Below, in pieces: positions 44,347 through 51,690 of a stretch of DNA of 64,000 nucleotides (positions are counted from its first letter, which is position 1; each line of letters opens with the position of its first letter). Below the pieces are notes generated by a model, which was not told where the DNA came from, made no database searches, and worked only from the letters and a program-made list of their open reading frames with translations. Made by a program: the position numbers and the translations under genes. This stretch comes from Elusimicrobiaceae bacterium (GTDB taxonomy: Bacteria > Elusimicrobiota > Elusimicrobia > Elusimicrobiales > Elusimicrobiaceae), in the NCBI GenBank assembly GCA_016281355.1, contig JAEEIL010000012.1, forward strand, positions 1-64,000. The letters are read 5' to 3'.

Positions 44347-44805
44347 TTAAAAATCCGTTACGGGATCTAAATTTGCTTTTTTTACATTGTCATATGTAAA
44401 TGTAAATTTGTTTGTACCGTCATCAATTACAAAATCTTTATCTGTGGCACTTTCGATTAAACCTGTGAAACGGCCACGTTTTTCAAGTGGTGTTTTAAGG
44501 TAAATGCAGGCACGTTCGCCAACAAATCTTTTAAAATGTTCAGGTTTTTTAAGTACGCGTTTAATACCTGGGGAGGAAACCTCAAGTATATACGCACCTT
44601 CGATTAAATCTTCCATAGTTAAAACGGAGTCGATTTTTTTGGTTAAGAGTTCGCAGTCATTTAAACTTATACCGCCTTCTTTATCAACAAAGAATTGTAA
44701 AAGTTCTTTGCTTCCTTGATGTTGGATGATAAGGTCAATAAGTTCATAACCGTCTTGAAGAATGGCTTTATAAATTGTTTCTTCAATAATGTTTTTGCTT
44801 TGCAT
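44347..44805 (-). CDS. rimP: Ribosome maturation factor RimP
   Basis: 152 residues: N-terminal alpha/beta domain (ELIDLIIQHQGSKELLQFFVDKEGGISLNDCELLTKKID) with LEVSSPGIKRVLKKPEHFKRFVG, the RimP hallmark, and a C-terminal SH3-like domain. It helps 30S assembly. It is the first gene of rimP-nusA-infB, a conserved order. GGAGG lies six bases before the ATG. Confidence 0.96.
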   Translation of the reverse strand: MQSKNIIEETIYKAILQDGYELIDLIIQHQGSKELLQFFVDKEGGISLNDCELLTKKIDSVLTMEDLIEGAYILEVSSPGIKRVLKKPEHFKRFVGERACIYLKTPLEKRGRFTGLIESATDKDFVIDDGTNKFTFTYDNVKKANLDPVTDF

Positions 44806-44826
44806 AAAACCTCCTTTATTTCTAGC

Positions 44827-44852
44827 AAAAAAGCGGCTTTGAAAGCCGCTTT
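44827..44852 (-). terminator. Terminator hairpin in the rimP-nusA-infB leader
   Basis: Minus strand: AAAGCGGC/GCCGCTTT arms with a TTTCAAA loop, followed by a run of T (TTTTTT with the arm end). It lies between the promoter at 44873-44901 and the rimP ribosome binding site, about 15 bases after the expected transcript start. Confidence 0.75.
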
Positions 44853-44872
44853 GCGTGATGTGTTGATAATTT

Positions 44873-44901
44873 ATTTTAACATATTATACGCTTTAGGTCA
44901 A
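44873..44901 (-). promoter_or_regulatory. Promoter of rimP-nusA-infB
   Basis: Minus strand: TTGACC (44896-44901), 17-base spacer, TAAAAT (44873-44878) with TGT before it as extended -10. Confidence 0.82.
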
Positions 44902-44910
44902 ATTTTTTGC

Positions 44911-44953
44911 AAATAAAAACCCCCACCTTGTAAGAGTTACAATTTGTGGGGGT
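44911..44953 (-). terminator. Intrinsic terminator of the Cys-rich protein gene
   Basis: Minus strand: ACCCCCAC...TTGTAA paired with TTACAA...GTGGGGGT, then TTTTATTTG. The rimP promoter begins directly behind it. Confidence 0.85.
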
Positions 44954-44962
44954 AAATATTGT

Positions 44963-45619
44963 TTATTTGGTAGCTTTCTTGCTGCTGAGTTGTTTATTAT
45001 TGGATTGCACCGGTGTTTGTGTTTCGGATGTAGGTTTAGATGGTGTTTGGCCAGTTGGTTTTTGTACTGTAGTTTTCTTGTGGGTTTTAATTTTATGATT
45101 ACCATTACCACCATTATTACCATTACCACTGTTGCCTATATTGCCGCCATTGCCACCGTTACCACCGTTGCCGGCATTGCCGCCATTGCCACTTGGAACA
45201 TTACAACTGTAACCTTGCGGTACTTGGTTAGGATGCTGGATGGCATTACACTGTGTATAACAACTTTGTGAAGAGCCACTCATTGCACAATTAAGTTTGC
45301 ATATACATTTTACAGACCAAGGGTTCGGACCAAGTATACAGGCATTAGTGTAGCAGTTAGCCAAGATGGGATCTAGATGCGGTGCCTTTGGCGTATTAAG
45401 CCAACAACAATCTCTATCAAAATTAGTTTCACACTTTACCAAATGGCCGCTTCCATCACGTACCGGGCAAGTAAGACACCCTTTACGGCTTCCACCTGCC
45501 CAATTTTGATGTGAGAAAAATTCACAAGTTTCCGCAGGTAATTCTTGTGGATCCCATGTGTCTGCAAATGCAATACTACCTAATGAGATTGCAATTGCGA
45601 ATAACAAAAACTTCCTCAT
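44963..45619 (-). CDS. Exported Cys-rich protein with Gly/Asn repeat and Lys-rich tail
   Basis: 218 residues. A signal peptide (MRKFLLFAIAISLGSIAFA) is followed by a domain of about 120 residues holding 14 cysteines. Next is a glycine/asparagine repeat of GGN units (about residues 145-175) and a Thr/Lys/Pro/Gln tail. The cysteine spacing (CLTC, DCC, CIC, CYTQC) suggests a compact disulfide-rich fold, the flexible repeat a spacer, and the basic tail binding to a surface. No family recognised. The start at 45619 follows GGAGAG; it is a single gene with its own near-consensus promoter and terminator. Confidence 0.75.
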   Translation of the reverse strand: MRKFLLFAIAISLGSIAFADTWDPQELPAETCEFFSHQNWAGGSRKGCLTCPVRDGSGHLVKCETNFDRDCCWLNTPKAPHLDPILANCYTNACILGPNPWSVKCICKLNCAMSGSSQSCYTQCNAIQHPNQVPQGYSCNVPSGNGGNAGNGGNGGNGGNIGNSGNGNNGGNGNHKIKTHKKTTVQKPTGQTPSKPTSETQTPVQSNNKQLSSKKATK

Positions 45620-45657
45620 AATCACTCTCCTTAATATTTGAGTTTCACAACAGTATC

Positions 45658-45686
45658 ATTATAATAGTTTTTTTTTGTATTTTCAA
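45658..45686 (-). promoter_or_regulatory. Promoter of the Cys-rich protein gene
   Basis: Minus strand: TTGAAA (45681-45686), 17-base spacer, TATAAT (45658-45663), 39 bases before the ATG. Confidence 0.82.
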
Positions 45687-45695
45687 GGGGAAAAT

Positions 45696-46502
45696 TTATT
45701 TTTTAATGGGTTTAAGTGTAAATTTACTTGCCCCGGGGATTTTACGCAAGAGTCTTTTTAATGCACTATAAGATGCCCTTATACGGCGCAACAAAAAAGT
45801 TTTCTTCATTAGGTAATTTGTACTTAAATTGCGATACTCTGCATAGCAACGTATAAAATAACTCAATTTACGTTCACTAACCATTGTTGTGTATAAATTA
45901 TACGGTGCTTGGTCTTTACTTAAAGGTTTATTTTTAAAATTAAACCTGTTTACATCAATTAAAATAAAATGCCATTTTCCGTTTTCTTTCCGGCACAAAA
46001 TATTGCCTGGGGTATAATCGCGTGGGAATAGGCCTTTTTCATGTAATTTTGCGGTAAAAGCAGCAAATTCTTTAATGAATGATATGCCCGTACAAAAACG
46101 CACTTGCTTAAAGTCATCAAATTGATCACTGACAAAGTAAGAATAACGGATGATACCGTTCTGTTTTTCTATTATATAAGCATAAGGCCTTGGTGTTTCA
46201 AAACCGGCATTTAGTATCTTTTCAGCATTAATAAATGCGCTTACGCATTTTGGGGTGCGCAAACCTATGGAGTAAAAAATTCTGTTAATTATGGGTGGAA
46301 TGCAATATTTTTTTATATTGATTTTATGGCCATTAAAATCTACTACTTTAATTTGGTTGCGTGCAGCATATATGGTTGTACCTATGTTGTCAAAATTTTC
46401 CGGCAACTTTTTTAGGAATTCATCTGTTATGCCAAGTTCATCAGTATTATAAACTCGGTTTTTGTGAATAGTAAACACAGATTTACCTAATTTAATTTTC
46501 AT
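45696..46502 (-). CDS. Lipopolysaccharide kinase-like protein (InaA/KdkA/WaaP fold)
   Basis: 268 residues with a protein kinase-like fold. A Lys pair at 64-65 (NIKKYC), the catalytic-loop equivalent HEKGLFPRDYTPGNIL (D162, N167) and the metal aspartate in LIDVNRF (D183). This is the pattern of the InaA/Kdo-kinase/WaaP group, which phosphorylates sugars of the LPS core at the inner membrane. It has no signal or membrane helix. Monocistronic, with its own promoter, divergent from lon. The actual acceptor is not known. Confidence 0.78.
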   Translation of the reverse strand: MKIKLGKSVFTIHKNRVYNTDELGITDEFLKKLPENFDNIGTTIYAARNQIKVVDFNGHKINIKKYCIPPIINRIFYSIGLRTPKCVSAFINAEKILNAGFETPRPYAYIIEKQNGIIRYSYFVSDQFDDFKQVRFCTGISFIKEFAAFTAKLHEKGLFPRDYTPGNILCRKENGKWHFILIDVNRFNFKNKPLSKDQAPYNLYTTMVSERKLSYFIRCYAEYRNLSTNYLMKKTFLLRRIRASYSALKRLLRKIPGASKFTLKPIKK

Positions 46503-46527
46503 TTAAGACCCCTAATTTATATAGATT

Positions 46528-46556
46528 ATTTTAACATATTGAGTGCTACCCGTCAA
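46528..46556 (-). promoter_or_regulatory. Promoter of the LPS kinase-like gene
   Basis: Minus strand: TTGACG (46551-46556), 17-base spacer, TAAAAT (46528-46533) with TGT before it. The 15 bases AATATGTTAAAATAA are identical to the rimP promoter. Confidence 0.82.
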
Positions 46557-46593
46557 ATTAAAACTCGATAAATAATTGAGACTTCTGTTAAAA

Positions 46594-46602
46594 TGGTATA
46601 AT
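46594..46602 (+). promoter_or_regulatory. Extended -10 promoter of lon
   Basis: TGGTATAAT at 46594-46602, about 53 bases before the lon ATG at 46655. An in-frame ATG at 46610 lies close to the expected transcript start. Confidence 0.6.
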
Positions 46603-46654
46603 ATAAAAAATGCCCACGGGGCAAAAATTTTGTTTTATAAAAAAGGGGTGTAGT

Positions 46655-49111
46655 ATGGACCTTACAAATGATATTAAAAAAGAATCAATTTTTCCAAGTA
46701 GACTGCCGGCTATCGTTATTAGAGATGTAGTAATGTTTCCGGGCATGTCTTTGCCTATTTCGGTTGACAGAAAAAAATCTGTAATGGCAATAGAACTTGC
46801 ACTTGGTACTACGGGTAAATATGTCTTATCCGTTTCCCAAAAAATTGCGGAAATTGATGATCCTACTGCCGATGATATTTATAAATTCGGTGTACTTTCG
46901 GAAATTACACAATCTTTAAAAATGCCGGATGGCAGTATGAAAGTTTTCTTGCAAGGTTTATCCCGTGCAAAAATAAATAATTTGGCTTTTGATAATGTTG
47001 CAAAATGTTGGTTTGCGGAGGTAACTTATCCGCAAGATGACGCCGAGCCTAACCCGGAAATTAAAGCTTTAATGCGCCAAACTTTAGACCAATTTGAAGA
47101 ATATGCCATGGCCTCAAAACGTATTGCGATTGAAGGCGTCTCTTTTTTAAGGCAAATTGAAGACCCGTCAAAACTTGCCGACACTATTGCTTCAAATATT
47201 ATAGTTAAAACACAAGAACGTCAAAACATTTTGGAGGCTGTTAATGTTAAAGACCGTCTTGAAAAACTTTTAAAACTGCTTGCAAGCGAAGTAGAAATTA
47301 TTAATTTGGAAGAAAAAATTCATACTAAAGTAAGACGCCAAATTGATAAGTCCCAAAAGGAATATTACTTAAATGAGCAGATGAAGGCAATTCAAAAAGA
47401 ACTTCGTCAAAAAGATGATTTCCAAAAAGATTTAGATGATTTACGTGAAAAAGTCAAAAAAAATAATCTGCCGAAACAAGCAGCGGAAATTGCAAATAAA
47501 GAAATTGAACGCCTTAGCAAAATGGCGCCGTTTTCACCTGAATCAACTGTTTCAAGAACCTTTTTGGATTGGCTCGTAAATATGCCTTGGAATATTTCCA
47601 GCGAAGATGTTTTAGATTTGGAAAAAGCCAAAGCCGTATTGGAAGCAGATCACTTCGGGCTTGAAAAAGTTAAAGAGCGTGTTTTAGAATACCTTGCAGT
47701 TCGCCAACTTACAAAAAGTTTGCAAGGCCCGGTTTTGTGCTTTGTAGGCCCACCGGGAACAGGAAAGACTTCAATTGCAAAATCAATTGCTTCAGCCATC
47801 GGGCGAAAGTTTATAAGGATGTCCCTTGGCGGTGTACGTGATGAAAGCGAAATCCGTGGGCATAGGCGTACTTATATCGGTTCAATGCCGGGGCGTATTA
47901 TTCAGGGTATCAGCAAAGCCAAAACCAATAACCCCGTATTTTTGTTAGATGAAATTGACAAAATGGGATCAGATTGGCGCGGGGATCCGGCTGCCGCACT
48001 CCTTGAACTTTTGGATCCGCAACAAAATAAAGATTTTGTGGACCATTATTTGGATGTTCCTTTTGATGTATCAAAAGTAATGTTTATTACTACGGCAAAT
48101 TCTTTGGCTTCAATTCCTACAACCTTGCGTGATCGTTTGGAAGTTATAGAATTTTCCGGCTACACAAATTATGAAAAACGCGAAATTGCTACAAGATATT
48201 TAATACCCAGGCAATTAAAAGAACATGGTTTGAAAGATAATTTGCTTAAAATTGAAACATCTGCGCTTGACAGTATTATGCGCGATTATGTGCGTGAAGC
48301 AGGTGTACGCCGCTTTGAAAGGGAAATAGGTACAATAGCAAGAAAAGTTGCAAAAATGTACATTGAAAACAAGAAACCAGTAACGGTAACCAAAGATAAT
48401 TTGGAAAAGTTTTTAGGTATTCCCAAATATACAAATTTTGCGGCAGAAGAAAACGGCATAGGTATTTCTACCGGTCTTGCGTGGACTTCAGTCGGGGGGG
48501 AAACTCTTGCTATTGAAGCCACCACGTTTAAAGGCAAAGGCCGTTTAATTCTAACCGGTGCTTTGGGTAATGTTATGAAGGAAAGTGTTCAAGCCGCTTT
48601 AAGTTATGCCCGCGCAAAAGGGTATGGCAAAAAATTTGACTTTGATAAAAACGATATTCATATACACTTCCCCGAGGGTGCTGTTCCAAAGGACGGCCCA
48701 AGTGCCGGCACAGCAATTTGTACGGCATTAGTTAGTTTGATTACGGGTACCCCTGTTAAAAAAGGTATTGCCATGACAGGTGAAATTACCTTAACAGGGC
48801 GTGTTTTACCCGTAGGCGGAATTAAGGAAAAGTTTTTGGCTGCCTACCGTGAAAAAATTAATACTATCTTGTACCCGAAAACAAATGAAAAAGATGTTTC
48901 AGAAATACCGGAACAAATAAGAAAGGAATTAAACCTTATTCCGGTAACCCACATGGATGAAGTTGCAAAAGTCGTTTTCGGGAAAACAGAAAAATCAAAA
49001 GCAGCAAAAAAAGTAGTGAAAAAAGCGGTTAAAAAGGCTGTTAAAAAAGCAGTAAAAAAACCCGCAAAAAAGATTGTAAAAAAAGCAGTAAAACGAAGTA
49101 AAAAGAAATAA
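46655..49111 (+). CDS. lon: ATP-dependent protease Lon with basic C-terminal tail
   Basis: 818 residues: N-terminal LON substrate domain (SRLPAIVIRDVVMFPGMSLPI), a coiled linker, the AAA+ domain with Walker A GPPGTGKTS (K371) and Walker B FLLDEIDKMG, and the serine protease domain with catalytic S683 (DGPSAGTA) and a lysine near 726 (VGGIKEKFL). The last 35 residues are almost only Lys/Ala/Val (KKAVKKAVKKAVKK), unusual for Lon. The start has AAGGGGTG upstream. An in-frame ATG at 46610 would add 15 residues. mscL follows after 16 bases. Confidence 0.96.
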   Translation: MDLTNDIKKESIFPSRLPAIVIRDVVMFPGMSLPISVDRKKSVMAIELALGTTGKYVLSVSQKIAEIDDPTADDIYKFGVLSEITQSLKMPDGSMKVFLQGLSRAKINNLAFDNVAKCWFAEVTYPQDDAEPNPEIKALMRQTLDQFEEYAMASKRIAIEGVSFLRQIEDPSKLADTIASNIIVKTQERQNILEAVNVKDRLEKLLKLLASEVEIINLEEKIHTKVRRQIDKSQKEYYLNEQMKAIQKELRQKDDFQKDLDDLREKVKKNNLPKQAAEIANKEIERLSKMAPFSPESTVSRTFLDWLVNMPWNISSEDVLDLEKAKAVLEADHFGLEKVKERVLEYLAVRQLTKSLQGPVLCFVGPPGTGKTSIAKSIASAIGRKFIRMSLGGVRDESEIRGHRRTYIGSMPGRIIQGISKAKTNNPVFLLDEIDKMGSDWRGDPAAALLELLDPQQNKDFVDHYLDVPFDVSKVMFITTANSLASIPTTLRDRLEVIEFSGYTNYEKREIATRYLIPRQLKEHGLKDNLLKIETSALDSIMRDYVREAGVRRFEREIGTIARKVAKMYIENKKPVTVTKDNLEKFLGIPKYTNFAAEENGIGISTGLAWTSVGGETLAIEATTFKGKGRLILTGALGNVMKESVQAALSYARAKGYGKKFDFDKNDIHIHFPEGAVPKDGPSAGTAICTALVSLITGTPVKKGIAMTGEITLTGRVLPVGGIKEKFLAAYREKINTILYPKTNEKDVSEIPEQIRKELNLIPVTHMDEVAKVVFGKTEKSKAAKKVVKKAVKKAVKKAVKKPAKKIVKKAVKRSKKK

Positions 49112-49127
49112 GTGTGAGAGGATAAAA

Positions 49128-49586
49128 ATGATAAAAAAATTCATTAAAGAGTTCAAAGAATTTGCCGTAAAAGGCAATATGATTGACATGGCAGTCGGTA
49201 TCATAATCGGTGCTGCCTTTTCCGGTGTAGTTAATTCTTTAGTTAAAGATATTATTATGCCGCCGTTTAATTTAATAATGTCAAAAATAAATTTTTCCAA
49301 TTTATTTTTCACTATTAAAGACGGTGCCGATGTTGCAGGGCCTTATGCCTCAGTTGATGCAGCAAACCAAGCCGGTGCAATCATTTTAAACATCGGTGCA
49401 TTTTTAAACACATTGGTTAGTTTTTTAATTGTCGCAGTTGCTGTTTTTATGTTGATTAAAGCAATTAACAAACTTAAAAAAGCCCCGGCACCTGCACCTG
49501 TTAACACGAAAAAATGCCCTTATTGTAAAACTGATATTCACAAGGATGCAACCCGCTGCCCCAATTGTACTTCAGAAATTAAATAA
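49128..49586 (+). CDS. mscL: Large-conductance mechanosensitive channel with C-terminal zinc ribbon
   Basis: 152 residues. The MscL part is typical: a short amphipathic start, TM1 with GNMIDMAVGIIIGAAFSGVVNSLVKDIIMPP, a periplasmic loop, TM2 (IGAFLNTLVSFLIVAVAVFMLIKAINKL) and a Pro/Ala linker. The usual short C-terminal helix bundle is replaced by a zinc ribbon, CPYCKTDIHKDATRCPNC (C130, C133, C144, C147). The channel opens under membrane tension and releases solutes after hypo-osmotic shock. The gene follows lon and ends with a terminator. Confidence 0.93.
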   Translation: MIKKFIKEFKEFAVKGNMIDMAVGIIIGAAFSGVVNSLVKDIIMPPFNLIMSKINFSNLFFTIKDGADVAGPYASVDAANQAGAIILNIGAFLNTLVSFLIVAVAVFMLIKAINKLKKAPAPAPVNTKKCPYCKTDIHKDATRCPNCTSEIK

Positions 49587-49604
49587 GGCTTTTATTTGTT
49601 ACAT

Positions 49605-49634
49605 AAATACCCCTACGTCCTAGGGGTATTTTTA
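49605..49634 (+). terminator. Intrinsic terminator after lon-mscL
   Basis: 11-bp stem AAATACCCCTA/TAGGGGTATTT with a 5-base loop and T-run. Confidence 0.92.
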
Positions 49635-49644
49635 TTTGTGAGTC

Positions 49645-49673
49645 TTGTTTTAATAAGAAGAAAGAGCTATAAT
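49645..49673 (+). promoter_or_regulatory. Promoter of the giant pilin gene
   Basis: TTGTTT (49645-49650), 17-base spacer, TATAAT (49668-49673), 52 bases before the ATG; GGAGAA precedes the start. Confidence 0.8.
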
Positions 49674-49724
49674 TTAAATATGTAATGTCGTAAAACAGTG
49701 ATTCAAATTACGGAGAATTAAAAC

Positions 49725-51488
49725 ATGAGAATAAATAAAAAAGGTTTTACACTGGTAGAAATATTAGTTGCAGTAGTGATTATCGGTGTACTTGCAACAA
49801 TTGCAGTTCCGATGTATCAAACTGCGGTAGACAAGAGCCGATATACAACAATGATAGTGCCTGCCAGAAATTTAGCTAGTGCCCAGGAAAGATACTTAAT
49901 GGAAAATGGTCGTTATAGTTCAGATTTAGCTATGTTAGATGTGCATTTCGGTAAAGATGTTAATGGACGTGTTGATAGTATATCATCCGGGCTTACAGCC
50001 AGCATAGGGGATGATTCCGAGTACGAGTATGTTAAAGTTAGTAAAGAAGGCATGAATAACAACTATATAATTTACTTGGATAAAAGTGAAAATTTTTCAA
50101 ATGAAATACATTGTGAAGCGTTAAAAGATAACACTAGAGCAGAACGCCTTTGCAAAGAATTAGGGGGGGAAAGGATTCACGGTAGTTTAACGGATGGATA
50201 CAATACTTATGTGTTGTCAGGAAAAGGCAAAGGTGTTTCATATAGCATACTTTCTTCCATGAATGGAATAGTATGTGAAGAAAGTGAAAATAGCGGGAAA
50301 AAATCATGTGAAGTAACCAAGGTAAACAATTCCGTAATAAAAACAGTTTGTTCTAACTCTGCTGACCCTAAAACTTGTAAGTATTATATTCATGATGAGG
50401 ATGCCAATACTTGGGAATGTGATGCTGCTAAAAGCAAGTTGGCAGGTGATACCTGTATTGCCACAGGAACCGGTACATATTTAAAAAGATGGGATGAAGA
50501 CGGAAATAGAATAGAAGGACAATGTGATAGTTATGATACCAGCAAAAATGCATGTTCCCAATTAGCCGAACGCACATACAATAAGAGTGATACTAAAATA
50601 GAGGCAGACCGTCGTTATTGTGCGGAATATGATTCCGATGGGCGATGCCTTTCTTATAAACAAAACCAAGGATATGATTCATTCGGTACACATAATTCTT
50701 CAAACGATAAAGCTTTAGGTGATCGCGGTCAAGCAGGATCAATGGATTATGCAAGTTCTACAACTTATTGGACGCAGTTAAATTGTGCAACAGTTAATGA
50801 CGAAGGGGTTTGTACTTCTTACAAAGACGGTTGGTTTGCTACCGACGAATGGAATGAAAATAAGAAAAATATTTTTCATGAAGTCATGAATTGCAGTTCT
50901 ATAACAGCTGATAAACAATGTGCCGAAGTCAGTTCTTACACAACAGCACAAGGACAGTATACCCCAAAGGGGCAATTGGAGTATATGTCTGTTCGTGAAT
51001 GTTTGGCAAAAGACAGTTCAGGTAATTGCACCCAGTATTCACGTAACAGTAATTCTAACTATCAAGAGGCATATACATACGACAGCAACAATAAAACTAC
51101 TTCTTACTCTAAATATAATTGCGCTTCTACGGAAAATGCTACAGAATGTACACAGTACAGTTCCAGTAAAAATACAAGTTATGTTTGGAACGGTTCAGCA
51201 AGTAAAGCACTATCGGAAATTACAGTTGGTTGCGGTAAATATGATGCAAACAATAACTGTACTCAGTATTCTTCGGAAACAAGTACTTACAGGACCTATG
51301 CTTCTAATAATACTACCCAAACATCTTTTACCACTGTTAAATGTAATAAATATACCGGTTTAGTTTGTACAGGCGGTTACAAGGTAGTTTATACACCTAT
51401 TGTAAACGGTAAAGATGATCTCGCTAATAGAGTAACTATTGATAATTGTAGCAATGTCGATATGACAAACGGTCAATGTTTGGACTAG
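49725..51488 (+). CDS. Very large type IV pilin-like protein with C-x(7-9)-C repeats
   Basis: 587 residues, three to four times a normal pilin. Leader MRINKKG is cut before F8; helix FTLVEILVAVVIIGVLATIAVP has E12 at +5, followed by a pilin-like core to about residue 170. From about residue 267 the chain is a repeat array of cysteine pairs: 267/277, 299/308, 354/363, 390/399, 426/435, 466/475, 503/512, 540/548 and 575/585. Later units are 35-40 residues long. The pair is often followed by T-Q-Y or T-S-Y, and the stretch between pairs is Ser/Thr/Asn/Tyr-rich. Each pair probably closes a small loop, giving a stiff stalk or adhesin. Monocistronic with its own promoter and terminator. Function inferred. 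Confidence 0.88.
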   Translation: MRINKKGFTLVEILVAVVIIGVLATIAVPMYQTAVDKSRYTTMIVPARNLASAQERYLMENGRYSSDLAMLDVHFGKDVNGRVDSISSGLTASIGDDSEYEYVKVSKEGMNNNYIIYLDKSENFSNEIHCEALKDNTRAERLCKELGGERIHGSLTDGYNTYVLSGKGKGVSYSILSSMNGIVCEESENSGKKSCEVTKVNNSVIKTVCSNSADPKTCKYYIHDEDANTWECDAAKSKLAGDTCIATGTGTYLKRWDEDGNRIEGQCDSYDTSKNACSQLAERTYNKSDTKIEADRRYCAEYDSDGRCLSYKQNQGYDSFGTHNSSNDKALGDRGQAGSMDYASSTTYWTQLNCATVNDEGVCTSYKDGWFATDEWNENKKNIFHEVMNCSSITADKQCAEVSSYTTAQGQYTPKGQLEYMSVRECLAKDSSGNCTQYSRNSNSNYQEAYTYDSNNKTTSYSKYNCASTENATECTQYSSSKNTSYVWNGSASKALSEITVGCGKYDANNNCTQYSSETSTYRTYASNNTTQTSFTTVKCNKYTGLVCTGGYKVVYTPIVNGKDDLANRVTIDNCSNVDMTNGQCLD

Positions 51489-51514
51489 TATAATAATATA
51501 AATTCAAGATATTT

Positions 51515-51556
51515 GAAAAAGGAACTCTTCTCCTGTCACAAGAAGAGTTCTTTTTC
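51515..51556 (+). terminator. Intrinsic terminator after the giant pilin
   Basis: GAAAAAGGAACTCTTCT paired with AGAAGAGTTCTTTTTC around a 9-base loop, a near-perfect 16-bp stem with T-run in its 3' arm. Confidence 0.92.
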
Positions 51557-51602
51557 ATGTACAGTTATATTGGCTAAAATATGATACTAAAATTAAAATA
51601 CA

Positions 51603-51622
51603 AAAAATGCATTTGCATTTTT
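51603..51622. promoter_or_regulatory. Palindrome over a -35 box, candidate operator
   Basis: AAAAATGCA/TGCATTTTT with a two-base centre, a perfect 9-bp palindrome. It contains the TTGCAT -35 of the following promoter, so a protein bound here would block RNA polymerase. Confidence 0.55.
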
Positions 51623-51641
51623 GGGCGCGCTTTTGTATTAT
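51613..51641 (+). promoter_or_regulatory. Promoter of the multi-PAS gene
   Basis: TTGCAT (51613-51618), 17-base spacer, TATTAT (51636-51641), about 50 bases before the ATG at 51691. Confidence 0.7.
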
Positions 51642-51690
51642 AGTAATATAGTCAGTTGTCTAATGTGAATATTAAATAGGAGTTTTATTT

